A DNA stretch of 64,000 bases. It comes from Candidatus Allofournierella merdavium (GTDB taxonomy: Bacteria; Bacillota; Clostridia; Oscillospirales; Ruminococcaceae). The stretch covers positions 1 to 64,000 of the forward strand of contig DWYI01000056.1 of assembly GCA_019118765.1 (NCBI GenBank). The letters are read 5' to 3'. Within the stretch, counting starts at the first letter, position 1, and every line of letters starts with the position of its first letter. Both the position numbers and the translations under genes were made by a program. This document shows positions 1-8,012 of the stretch, in pieces. A model generated the notes under the pieces. That model searched no databases and was not told where the DNA came from. It saw only the letters and a program-made list of their open reading frames with translations.

Positions 1-2342
1 ATGTCGGAGATGGAGTCGTGCAGGCCGAAGCCGGTCACCAGCAGGGCGGTGCAGCCGGCGATGCCCACCACCGTCATGAAGAAGCGCTTTTTGTAGAGGA
101 ACAGGTTGCGGGCGGTGACCTTGTGGGTGAACCGCAGCCGCCGCCACACCGGGCCGATGTGCTCCAGCAGGATGCGCTTGCCGGCCTTGGGGGCCTTGGG
201 CAGCATCAGGCTGGCGGGCTGCTCCCGCAGCTCGGCCCAGCAGGCGTTCAGGGTGGCCAGCAGGCCGTAGCCCCAGTTGAAGGGGGTGAGCAGTTCGGGC
301 AGGTCGTACATGATGTTGTAGGCGCTGAGGATGATGCGGGGGAACAGCTGCATGCCGATGAGCATGCCCGCCGCGCTGCCCGCCAGACTGGCGGCCAGGG
401 CGTAGAGGATGTACTTGGCGGCGATCTGGCCGCGGGTGTAGCCCAGGGCCTTCATGGTGCCCACCTGGCCCCGCTCTTCCTCCACCATGCGGGTCATGGT
501 GGTCAGCGCCACCAGCGCCGCCACCAGGAAGAAGAACACCGGGAACACCGTGGCGATGGCGGCGATCTTGTCGGCGTTGTCGCCGTAGCTGGAAAAGCTG
601 GTGTTGTCGCTGCGGTCGCCCAGCACCCACTTGCCCTTTTCGATCTGGCGCACTTCGCTCTCGGCGTCCAGAATTTCCTCCTTGCCGTCGGCCAGTTCCT
701 GCTCGGCCTCGGCCTTGGCGTCCTCGTATTCCTGTTCGCCGTCGATGAGCTCCTGCCGGCCTTCCTCCAGTTCGGCCAGCCCGTCCTCATACTGCCGGCG
801 CGCGTCCAGCAGTTTTTCATCCGCCTCCGCGAAGGCCTTTTCGGTGGAGGCGATGGTGTCGTTCAGTTCCTGCTCCTTGGCCTGGAGCTCGGCCCAGCCG
901 TCGGAAAGCTGCTTGCGCCCGGCGTTGATCTGGGCCTGCTGCTCGTTCAGCGCCGCCAGCGACGCGTCCAGGGTGGCGCCCTGGTCCGCCAGCGTCTGCA
1001 GGCCCTCTTTCAGCTGGTCCAGCTGTTCCAGCTGCGCCGGGTCGAAGCCCTCGGGCAGGGAGGGCGCAAGGCCCACCAGCGTCTGCACCTGCCCGATGGC
1101 GGCGATGGTGGCTTCGTCCGACTGGTCGGAGGTGTCGATGGCGGGCAGACCGTACTGGATGAGCAGGGGATTGATCTGGGTCTCCACCATGGTCCAGAAG
1201 GCGGCCTTGCCCGCGCTCAGCTGGTCCAGCTGGGTGCGGCCCGCGTCCAGCTGCTCCTGGGCGTCGTCCAGCTGGTCCTGGGTGTCCAGGATCTTTTCCT
1301 TGGCGTCGGCGATCTCCTGCTTGTAGCCGGGCAGCAGAAGGTAGAACTGGTTCTTGTTGGTGTCCAGCTCCGCCTGACCGTTGTCTATTTCCACCTTGGC
1401 GTCCGCCAGCTCCTGCTCCGCGTCCGCCAGTTCCGCCCAGCCGTCCTTGAGCTCCTGTTCCGCGTCGGCCAGTTCCTGTTCGGCCTCGGCCTTCTTGTCG
1501 TTGTATTCCGCCCAGGCGTCGTCCAGCTCGGCTTCGGCATCGTCGATGATCTCGTCGTAGCGGGCCTGCACCCGCTCGTCCTTGATGGCCTCAAGGCCGT
1601 CCATCACCGCGCCCACCTTGTTCTCGTAGGCCGCGGAGAAGGAGTTCAGCTCCCGCGCGCCCTCCACCGAGAGGTAGAAGGTGGTGTAGTAGTCCATGTC
1701 AAAGCTGGACTCGGGGGCATAGGCGAACAGGTCGATGGTGCCGGTGCCGGCGTTGGTGTATTCGGTCTCCACCGAGAAATAGGCCGCCGAGCGCACGGTG
1801 CCCACCACGGTGAAGGTCTGGGGCAGCGCGTCGGTGACGTCCTCGTCGTTCTCGGTCTGGTTCACCGTCAGCACGTCCCCGATGGCGGGGATGGTGCCGG
1901 AAAAATCCTTGGTCAGGCCCACGGCGATCTCGCCGGGGGCAGAGGGCATCCGCCCGTCCACAAGGGTCAGCTGGTTGAGCTGCTCCTCCTCGGGCAGGCT
2001 TTCTTCGGGGATGCTCTGCAGCCGGGTGGTCAGGCTCTCGCCGCTCTCGCTGGTGAGCACCAGGTCCATGTCCCGGGCGGGCATGACCCCTTCCACCCCT
2101 TCCACCGCCCGCACGGCGGCCAGGTCCTCGTCGGTGAGGCCCTGGGTGGACTGTATCTTGATGTCATAGAGGTTGGCCTCGCGGCAGTAGGTGTCGGTGG
2201 AAAGGCGCATGTCCACCGGCGAAGCCAGCAGGCCGGAGAGAAAGCCCACGCCCAGCGCCACGATGGCAAAGATGGCCACAAAGCGGGAGAGGCTTGCGCG
2301 CACGGTGCGCAGGATGGACTTCCAGTAGGTACGGTTCAGCAA
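1..2342 (-). CDS. ABC transporter permease, FtsX/MacB type, with long coiled coil (3' end outside window)
   Basis: Membrane subunit of an ATP-driven exporter or mechanotransmitter of the FtsX/MacB superfamily. The first 780 codons are visible; the C-terminus lies beyond base 1. A membrane helix at about residues 17-38 is followed by a MacB-like extracellular domain. A very long Glu/Gln/Ala/Asp heptad-rich stretch (about 247-567) comes next, then the FtsX membrane domain, with the family motif EEERGQVGTMKALGYT near residue 617. The extended coiled coil is much longer than in classical MacB. Start chosen as TTG at 2342, 7 bases after the ATPase stop; a nearby GTG in another frame stops at once. 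The two genes form an operon. Substrate unknown: lipoprotein, peptide or wall-hydrolase control are all possible. Confidence 0.85.
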   Translation of the reverse strand, partial: MLNRTYWKSILRTVRASLSRFVAIFAIVALGVGFLSGLLASPVDMRLSTDTYCREANLYDIKIQSTQGLTDEDLAAVRAVEGVEGVMPARDMDLVLTSESGESLTTRLQSIPEESLPEEEQLNQLTLVDGRMPSAPGEIAVGLTKDFSGTIPAIGDVLTVNQTENDEDVTDALPQTFTVVGTVRSAAYFSVETEYTNAGTGTIDLFAYAPESSFDMDYYTTFYLSVEGARELNSFSAAYENKVGAVMDGLEAIKDERVQARYDEIIDDAEAELDDAWAEYNDKKAEAEQELADAEQELKDGWAELADAEQELADAKVEIDNGQAELDTNKNQFYLLLPGYKQEIADAKEKILDTQDQLDDAQEQLDAGRTQLDQLSAGKAAFWTMVETQINPLLIQYGLPAIDTSDQSDEATIAAIGQVQTLVGLAPSLPEGFDPAQLEQLDQLKEGLQTLADQGATLDASLAALNEQQAQINAGRKQLSDGWAELQAKEQELNDTIASTEKAFAEADEKLLDARRQYEDGLAELEEGRQELIDGEQEYEDAKAEAEQELADGKEEILDAESEVRQIEKGKWVLGDRSDNTSFSSYGDNADKIAAIATVFPVFFFLVAALVALTTMTRMVEEERGQVGTMKALGYTRGQIAAKYILYALAASLAGSAAGMLIGMQLFPRIILSAYNIMYDLPELLTPFNWGYGLLATLNACWAELREQPASLMLPKAPKAGKRILLEHIGPVWRRLRFTHKVTARNLFLYKKRFFMTVVGIAGCTALLVTGFGLHDSISD

Positions 2343-2349
2343 CGTTTGT

Positions 2350-3063
2350 TCACCACTCGATCTGTTCCACCGGCGTGGGGTTGGGATTCGTCTCGTTGGA
2401 GATGGCCTGCCCGCTCTTGATGCGGATCACCCGGTCCGCCATGGCGGTGAGGGCGCTGTTGTGGGTGATGACGATGACCGTGCGGTGGGTGTTTCGGCAG
2501 GTGTCCTGCAGAAGTTTCAGCACCTGCTTGCCGGTGTTGTAGTCCAGCGCGCCGGTGGGCTCGTCGCACAGAAGGATCTTCGGGTTCTTGGCCAGCGCCC
2601 GGGCGATGGACACCCGCTGCTGCTCGCCGCCCGAAAGCTGCGCCGGAAAGTTGGCCATCCGCTGCCCCAGGCCCACATGCTCCAGCGTCTCGGCGGCGGG
2701 CAGGGGGTCGCGGCAGATCTCGCTGGCCAGCTCCACGTTCTCCAGGGCGGTGAGGTTCTGCACCAGGTTGTAGAACTGGAACACAAAACCCACGTCGTGC
2801 CGGCGGTAGCCGGTGAGCTGCCGCTGGGTCATGGCGCTGATCTCGGCGCCGTCCAGCCAGATGTGGCCCTCGTCGCACACGTCCATGCCCCCCAGCATGT
2901 TCAGCACGGTGGTCTTGCCCGCGCCGGAGGGGCCCACGATGACGCAGAACTCCCCCTTGTCGATGTGGAAGCTGATGTGGTCGGCGGCGGCGATGCGCAC
3001 TTCCCCCATCTGGTAGTACTTGCACACCTTGTCGAATATCACGAAATGCTCCCGGCCGTCCAT
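2350..3063 (-). CDS. ABC transporter ATP-binding protein, MacB/LolD type
   Basis: Cytoplasmic ATPase partner of the FtsX-like permease encoded immediately downstream. The 237-residue protein has all ABC motifs: Walker A GPSGAGKT (44-51), Q-loop region near 96, signature LSGGEQQR (143-150) and Walker [13 protein letters not shown] (163-174). The DEPTGALD form is typical of the MacB/LolD/FtsE branch. ATG at 3063 is preceded by a GGAGGG ribosome site. Family membership is clear; the exported substrate cannot be read from the sequence. Confidence 0.93.
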   Translation of the reverse strand: MDGREHFVIFDKVCKYYQMGEVRIAAADHISFHIDKGEFCVIVGPSGAGKTTVLNMLGGMDVCDEGHIWLDGAEISAMTQRQLTGYRRHDVGFVFQFYNLVQNLTALENVELASEICRDPLPAAETLEHVGLGQRMANFPAQLSGGEQQRVSIARALAKNPKILLCDEPTGALDYNTGKQVLKLLQDTCRNTHRTVIVITHNSALTAMADRVIRIKSGQAISNETNPNPTPVEQIEW

Positions 3064-3129
3064 GCCAGATCCCTCCGCCCTGCAAAGTTGAAAGAAGGGC
3101 GCTGCGCGCGCCCGGTCCTTTTACCTCAT

Positions 3130-3135
3130 ATTATA
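3130..3135 (-). promoter_or_regulatory. -10 box of the ABC exporter operon
   Basis: Minus-strand TATAAT about 65 bases upstream of the ATPase start. No convincing -35 hexamer is present 17 bases upstream. The 289-base interval 3064-3352 is a divergent promoter region. It also holds a GC-rich inverted repeat (arms 3213-3222 and 3244-3253) of unknown role, without a T tract. Confidence 0.5.
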
Positions 3136-3295
3136 AAGAAAAGTGTGGCGTTTGTGTGGGCTAATTTGTAAATTATCTATGAAAAAAGCCCCTTTTTTGG
3201 CCCTTTTTCCTCCCCGCGCCGCCCGGCGGCGAAAAAGAGGAGCGCGGCGCGGGCAAAAGGCCTGCCGTGGGCTTTTTTTGGCGGGGCGGGTGTGA

Positions 3296-3301
3296 TACAA
3301 T
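3296..3301 (+). promoter_or_regulatory. Extended -10 box for the radical SAM operon
   Basis: TGATACAAT is an extended -10 element with a T-run (3273-3278) where the -35 box should be. It lies about 50 bases before the GTG start at 3353. Confidence 0.5.
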
Positions 3302-3352
3302 AAAGCAGAGCGCGTGCCCGGCACGCCGCCGCCCCAAAAGGAGGAACGACCC

Positions 3353-4738
3353 GTGATCGATCTTGTGACCCTGCGGGAATTTTTGTTTCGGGAAAAATAC
3401 CTGCGCCAGGTGCGCCACATCACCCTGAACCCCGGCGGGCCGGGGGTGGTGCGGCTGCACATGGTGCCCCCCGCCACCCGGCTGCGGCGCAGCGTGCCCT
3501 ATGTGGTGATCCTCAACGGCCGCGACGTGCTGCCGCTGAACATCTCCTGGGCCATCCTGCTGGCCTGCCTGATGGACGCCCTGGCCCCTTACGCCGACCG
3601 GGAGGTGCCCGACGAGGCGCTGGAGGGGGTGGCCGCCAAAGCGGTGGACGCCGCCCGGCGGGTGTACCCCGGGGTGAAGCCCGCCCGCATGCGCGCCGAA
3701 CTGGACCGGATGCTGCAAAGCTTCATCGCCATCGCCCGGGGCCAGCAGCCGCCGGAAGAGGTGGCGCCCATCAGCCTGGGGGACTATGCCCCCCAGATGA
3801 CCGCGCCGCACCGGATGGACCTGATGATCAGCGCCATGGAGAAGGAGGGCCGCTGGAACTGCAACCAGAAGTGCCTGCACTGCTACGCCGCCGGCCAGCC
3901 GGAGGCGGGCCTGGAGGAGCTGGACACCGCCGGCTGGAAACAGGTGCTGGAAAAGCTGCGGGCCGCGGGGGTGCCCCAGGTGACCTTCACCGGGGGCGAG
4001 CCCACCATGCGCGCCGACCTGGCGGAACTGGTGGACGCCGCCCGCTGGTTCGTCACCCGGCTGAACTCGAACGGCCGGCTGCTCACCCCCGCGCTCTGCA
4101 AGGCCCTCTATGAGGCGAGCCTGGACAGCGTGCAGATCACCCTGTACAGCGCCGACGCCGCCGCCCACAACGAACTGGTGGGCGCGCCCGGCTTTGCCGA
4201 CACGGTGGCGGGCATCCAAAACGCCCTGGCGGCGGGGCTCTCGGTGAGCGTGAACACCCCGCTGTGCAGCCGCAACGCCGACTATGCCGCCACGCTGGCG
4301 TTCCTCCACGGCCTCGGGGTGCGCTACGTCACCTGCTCGGGGCTCATCCCCACCGGCGGGGCCCTCACCGAGGGCAGCCGGGCCACCCGCCTGTCTCCGG
4401 AGGAACTGGAAGCGCTGCTGAAGCAGGCGGTGGAATACTGCGCCGCAAACGGCATGGAGATCGATTTCACCAGCCCCGGCTGGCTGCCCCCCGAGACGCT
4501 GCTGGGCCTGGGGCTGCCCATGGCCCCCACCTGCGGGGCCTGCCTGAGCAACATGGCGGTGGCCCCCGACGGCACGGTGGTGCCCTGCCAGAGCTGGCTG
4601 ACCGATGACGGGCTGGGCAACATCCTCACCGATGACTGGAAAACCATCTGGCACAGCCCCCGGTGCGCCGCCATCCGGGCCGAGAGCGCCAGGATGGACC
4701 ACATCTGCCAGCTGCGGGAAAAGGAGGGCGCGCAATGA
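3353..4738 (+). CDS. Radical SAM protein with SPASM-like C-terminus
   Basis: A 461-residue radical SAM enzyme. The [4Fe-4S]/SAM motif CNQKCLHC (C170, C174, C177; CX3CX2C) is followed by GGEP (214-217). Five C-terminal cysteines (394, 397, 412, 438, 452) in a CGAC...PC context resemble a SPASM/twitch auxiliary-cluster region, as in peptide- and protein-modifying enzymes. The N-terminal 150 residues precede the barrel and could be a substrate-recognition domain; a PqqD/RRE-like fold is my guess only. GTG at 3353 is chosen because AAAGGAGG (3336-3343) sits at ideal spacing. The stop overlaps the next start (ATGA), so production is coupled to the Cys-tail membrane protein, which is therefore a plausible substrate. 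Target chemistry unknown. Confidence 0.88.
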   Translation: MIDLVTLREFLFREKYLRQVRHITLNPGGPGVVRLHMVPPATRLRRSVPYVVILNGRDVLPLNISWAILLACLMDALAPYADREVPDEALEGVAAKAVDAARRVYPGVKPARMRAELDRMLQSFIAIARGQQPPEEVAPISLGDYAPQMTAPHRMDLMISAMEKEGRWNCNQKCLHCYAAGQPEAGLEELDTAGWKQVLEKLRAAGVPQVTFTGGEPTMRADLAELVDAARWFVTRLNSNGRLLTPALCKALYEASLDSVQITLYSADAAAHNELVGAPGFADTVAGIQNALAAGLSVSVNTPLCSRNADYAATLAFLHGLGVRYVTCSGLIPTGGALTEGSRATRLSPEELEALLKQAVEYCAANGMEIDFTSPGWLPPETLLGLGLPMAPTCGACLSNMAVAPDGTVVPCQSWLTDDGLGNILTDDWKTIWHSPRCAAIRAESARMDHICQLREKEGAQ

Positions 4739-5844
4739 AAAAACGGAAACGCTTCGCCCTGGCCTTCGCGGCGCTGGCGCTGCTGACGGCGGTGCTCTTC
4801 TGCCCGGCGGCGGGGGCGGCCAACCTGGACGAGATCGAAAAGTATTTCATCACCGTGCGGCTGCAGCCGGACGGCAGCGCCGAGATCGACTATGACATCC
4901 ACTGGAAGGTGCTGGACTCCACCACCGCCGGGCCGCTGGAATGGGTGAAGATCGGCGTGCCCAACAATAACATCGAGCCGGTGAGCCACAGCGACACCAT
5001 CGCGGCCCTCTATCCTTACCAGGAGGGGGGCAGCTACGTCCGGCTGGACCTGGACCGCAGCTACTACGCTGGCGAGACGGTGCGCCTGGAGTTCACCCTC
5101 CATGTGACCCACCTCTATGAACTGTACGACGACGGCTCGGTGAACTTTGAGTTCACCCCCGGCTGGTTCGACGAGGCCGAGACAAAACAGCTCACCTTCA
5201 CCTGGGAGGACGGGGCTGCCCGGGCCAGCTATGGCGCGGGCCTGGACGGCGCGGTGGTCACCGGCGAGTTGTTCGACACCCCGAACGGGGTGCAGGGAGA
5301 GTGGACCGACCTGCCCAGTGGCGCGCGCCTCACCTTTACCGCCGACTACGCGGACCAGTCCGCCTTTGCCGCCGCCCCGCTGGACCCCTCCATGGACCGG
5401 AACAGCGCCGACACCGGCGGCTGGGAGATGGGCGACATCGTGGTGCAGCAGAGCAGCGTGGACGTGGACGCCCTGATGACAATGGTGCTGGTGACCGTGG
5501 TGATCCTCTGGATCATCCTGCGCCGCGCCTCCGGCAATTATTTCCTGGGCGGTTTCGGGGGCTGGTTCTGGCCCCACCACCACGGCGGGCCCCGCCCGCC
5601 CCATGGCGGCGGGGGCGGCGGCGCTTCCGGCGGCTTCGGGGGCTTTGGCGGCGGCTCCAGCCGGGGCTCCGGTGCGGGCCGGCGCTCGGGGGGCGGCTGC
5701 GCCTGTGCCTGCGCCTGCGTCTCCTGCGCCTGCGCCTGTGCCTGCGCGGGCGGCGGGCGGGCCGGCTGTAGCGCCAAGGACTTTAAGGGCGCGGTGAACG
5801 CCGCCGCCCTGCACGCCATTCTGGAACAGAACAAGGAGGAGTGA
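4735..5844 (+). CDS. Membrane protein with DUF2207-like ectodomain and alternating Cys-Ala tail
   Basis: A 369-residue protein with a signal peptide (1-28, ends near AAGAA), an extracytoplasmic domain rich in beta-strand patterns (30-240, resembling DUF2207-type proteins), one membrane helix (about 246-264), then a Gly/His/Pro-rich linker. A short run follows in which Cys alternates with Ala: C322, 324, 326, 328, 331, 333, 335, 337, then GGGRAGC with C345. The last 24 residues are an ordinary charged helix. Nine cysteines in 24 residues just before the C-terminus, in a gene overlapping a radical SAM gene by 4 bp, suggest a modified or metal-binding tail. Topology predicts the tail inside the cell, where the enzyme would be. 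Function not known to me. Confidence 0.85.
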   Translation: MKKRKRFALAFAALALLTAVLFCPAAGAANLDEIEKYFITVRLQPDGSAEIDYDIHWKVLDSTTAGPLEWVKIGVPNNNIEPVSHSDTIAALYPYQEGGSYVRLDLDRSYYAGETVRLEFTLHVTHLYELYDDGSVNFEFTPGWFDEAETKQLTFTWEDGAARASYGAGLDGAVVTGELFDTPNGVQGEWTDLPSGARLTFTADYADQSAFAAAPLDPSMDRNSADTGGWEMGDIVVQQSSVDVDALMTMVLVTVVILWIILRRASGNYFLGGFGGWFWPHHHGGPRPPHGGGGGGASGGFGGFGGGSSRGSGAGRRSGGGCACACACVSCACACACAGGGRAGCSAKDFKGAVNAAALHAILEQNKEE

Positions 5845-5847
5845 CCC

Positions 5848-7908
5848 ATGGCCGGCAGCACCGACTGGGAGGACCTGATGAACGGGGTGTTCGGCCCCGG
5901 CGGGCGCTTTCGGGGCGCGGCGGGCGGCAAAGGGCCGGAAAAGGACCTGGCCGACGTCCAGAAGAAGCTGGAGGAGGCGGCGGCCCGCACCGCCGCGGCC
6001 GCCGACGCGGCCAAAAACACCGACGGCGCCCGCCTTTTGCGCAACAGCGAGGAACTGACCAGGCAGCTGGAGGAACAAAGCCGGGAGATCAGCCGGCTGG
6101 GCCAGGGCCTTGCCCGGGAGATGGAGCGGGACGGCCTGCTCACCCCGGCCCAGGCGGCCGCCGCCGCGCCGGCGCCGAAGGACAGCGACGCCGCCTTTGA
6201 GCGGGCGGCGCAGCGCCAGCGCGCCGCGCTGGCGGGCCGGGAGGATTTCTCCGCCGCGCTGCTGGCGGCCTTCCGCCGGCCCTTCGTGCTGGGCGAGGCG
6301 GGGGAAAAACCCCGCAACGTGATCGTGCTGGCGGGCAAGGCGGGCCGGGGGCGGCACTACGCCCTCACCGAGACGGTGAAGGCCCTGAAGGAAGAGGGGC
6401 TGCTCACCGGGGGCGTGGCCTGGATGGACCTGGCCCTCTACGGCAGCCCGGCCCAGGAAAAACTCTTCTTGCAGGACCTCTACGCCGCCCTGGCCGGCCC
6501 CGACCCGGTGCTGGCTTTTGAGAACGCGGAGAGCTGCCACCCCGGCTGCCTGGCCCTGCTGGCCCAGCTGGCCGAGACCGGCAGCGCCCGGCTGGCCAGC
6601 CGGTATGTGGTGCAGAAGGGGATGCTGGTGGAGACCGGCACCGCCCTGGCCCCCGGCGCGGTGGGCACTCTCAGCGCCAGGGGCAAGTATCTGGTGTTCC
6701 TCTGCCCCGGCGGAAAGCGAGCGCTGGCGTCGCTGCTGGGGGCGGCCTTCGCCAGCGCGGTGGGGGACGAGTGCGAGGCGCCGGCGTTCTGCAAAGAAGA
6801 ACTGCTGGCCATCGCAGGGCGGCAGCTGAACGGGCTGGCCCGCAGGACAAAGGAGCGGCTGGGCTGGACCCTCACCGCGGCGGGCGAAGGGCTGGCGGAC
6901 CTGGTAGCCCAAAAGGGCGAACAGGGGGTGGGCCGGCTGGCGGACTTCTGTGACCGGTGCTTCGCCGCCCTGGCGGAGCACAAGCTGCGGGGCCGCAAAG
7001 CCGCCGCCGTCACCCTGCAGGCGGGGGAGAACGGGCAGGTGCTGGCCGCCTTTGACGGGGGCGAGCCGGTGGACCTGCTGGCCGTGCTGCCCGCAGAATA
7101 CACCGGCGACCTGGCGGAGGTGAAGGCCGAACTGGACGGCATCATCGGCCTTCGCGAAGTGAAGGACTATGTGCTGCGGCTGGAGGACGCGGTGGCCGTG
7201 CAGCGCCGCCGGGCGGCGGCGGGCATGAAGACGGCGGGCGTGTCCATGCACATGATCTTCACCGGCAACCCCGGCACCGGCAAGACCACCATCGCCCGGC
7301 TGGTGGGCAGGTATCTCAAGGCCATCGGGGCCCTCTCCGGCGGGCAGCTGGTGGAGGTGAGCCGGGCGGACCTGGTGGGCCGCTATGTGGGCCACACCGC
7401 GCCGCTGACCCAGAAGGTGATCCAGTCGGCGCTGGGGGGCGTGCTGTTCATCGACGAGGCTTATTCCCTCTACCGCGGCGAGCAGGACACCTTCGGCCTG
7501 GAGGCCATCGACACGCTGGTGAAGGGCATGGAGGACCACCGGGACGAACTGGTGGTCATCCTGGCGGGCTACACCAAAGAGATGGAGGAGTTTTTGCAGG
7601 CGAACAGCGGCCTGCGCAGCCGCTTCCCCAACAAGATCGAATTCCCCGACTACACCGGCGCCGAACTGCTGGCCATCACCAAACTCACCGCCAAGGGCCG
7701 GGGCTACCGGCTGGCGGCGGAGTGCGACGGGCCGCTGCTGGCCTTCTACGACCGCAAACAGGCGGAGAACGCCGCCGAGAACGGCAATGGCCGGCTGGCC
7801 CGCAACACCCTGGAGGCGGCCATCCTGAACCAGGGGCGGCGGCTGGCGGCGGAGCCGGACGCGGCGCTGGACGAACTGCGCCCGGGGGATTTCCAGCTGG
7901 ACGAATAA
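5848..7908 (+). CDS. AAA+ ATPase, CbbX/SpoVK type, with extra degenerate AAA domain
   Basis: A 686-residue cytoplasmic protein. Residues 25-105 form a charged coiled coil. Residues about 130-330 follow the plan of a ClpA/ClpB-like AAA domain but carry a broken P-loop (GKAGRGRH, 163-170). The C-terminal half (about 425-686) is an intact CbbX/SpoVK/EccA-family AAA module with Walker A GNPGTGKT (473-480), Walker B VLFIDEAY (532-539), the sensor region LVVILAGYTKEM and Arg-finger-like SGLRSRFPNKIEF. CbbX-type ATPases remodel partner proteins by threading or pulling. ATG follows the Cys-tail gene by 3 bases with GGAGG inside that gene's end, so it is the third gene of the same operon. It probably remodels or extracts the membrane protein or its complex. 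Confidence 0.88.
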   Translation: MAGSTDWEDLMNGVFGPGGRFRGAAGGKGPEKDLADVQKKLEEAAARTAAAADAAKNTDGARLLRNSEELTRQLEEQSREISRLGQGLAREMERDGLLTPAQAAAAAPAPKDSDAAFERAAQRQRAALAGREDFSAALLAAFRRPFVLGEAGEKPRNVIVLAGKAGRGRHYALTETVKALKEEGLLTGGVAWMDLALYGSPAQEKLFLQDLYAALAGPDPVLAFENAESCHPGCLALLAQLAETGSARLASRYVVQKGMLVETGTALAPGAVGTLSARGKYLVFLCPGGKRALASLLGAAFASAVGDECEAPAFCKEELLAIAGRQLNGLARRTKERLGWTLTAAGEGLADLVAQKGEQGVGRLADFCDRCFAALAEHKLRGRKAAAVTLQAGENGQVLAAFDGGEPVDLLAVLPAEYTGDLAEVKAELDGIIGLREVKDYVLRLEDAVAVQRRRAAAGMKTAGVSMHMIFTGNPGTGKTTIARLVGRYLKAIGALSGGQLVEVSRADLVGRYVGHTAPLTQKVIQSALGGVLFIDEAYSLYRGEQDTFGLEAIDTLVKGMEDHRDELVVILAGYTKEMEEFLQANSGLRSRFPNKIEFPDYTGAELLAITKLTAKGRGYRLAAECDGPLLAFYDRKQAENAAENGNGRLARNTLEAAILNQGRRLAAEPDAALDELRPGDFQLDE

Positions 7909-7928
7909 CAACGAAACACAAACAAAAA

Positions 7929-7986
7929 GCGCCCCCACCGGGCGGAGGGAAGCCCCCGCCGCCCGGGCAGCCGGGGGCGCCTCTTT
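7929..7986 (+). terminator. GC-rich stem-loop after the radical SAM operon
   Basis: Arms GCGCCCCC (7929-7936) and GGGGGCGC (7973-7980) enclose a second inner pairing and are followed by CTCTTT. The T tract is weak. It sits between the AAA gene and the permease, so it may be only a partial terminator. Confidence 0.55.
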
Positions 7987-8012
7987 GCGGAAAAGAGAGT
8001 GGGAAGGAACAA

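Noticed and set aside
18..2420. 800-codon open frame on the plus strand antisense to the FtsX-like permease
   Set aside because: His/Gly/Gln-rich composition and no ribosome site; it is a by-product of GC-rich codon use on the opposite strand, where FtsX motifs are clear.
4324..7938. 1204-codon minus-strand open frame opposite the radical SAM/AAA operon
   Set aside because: Lacks any domain and spans three well-supported genes on the other strand.
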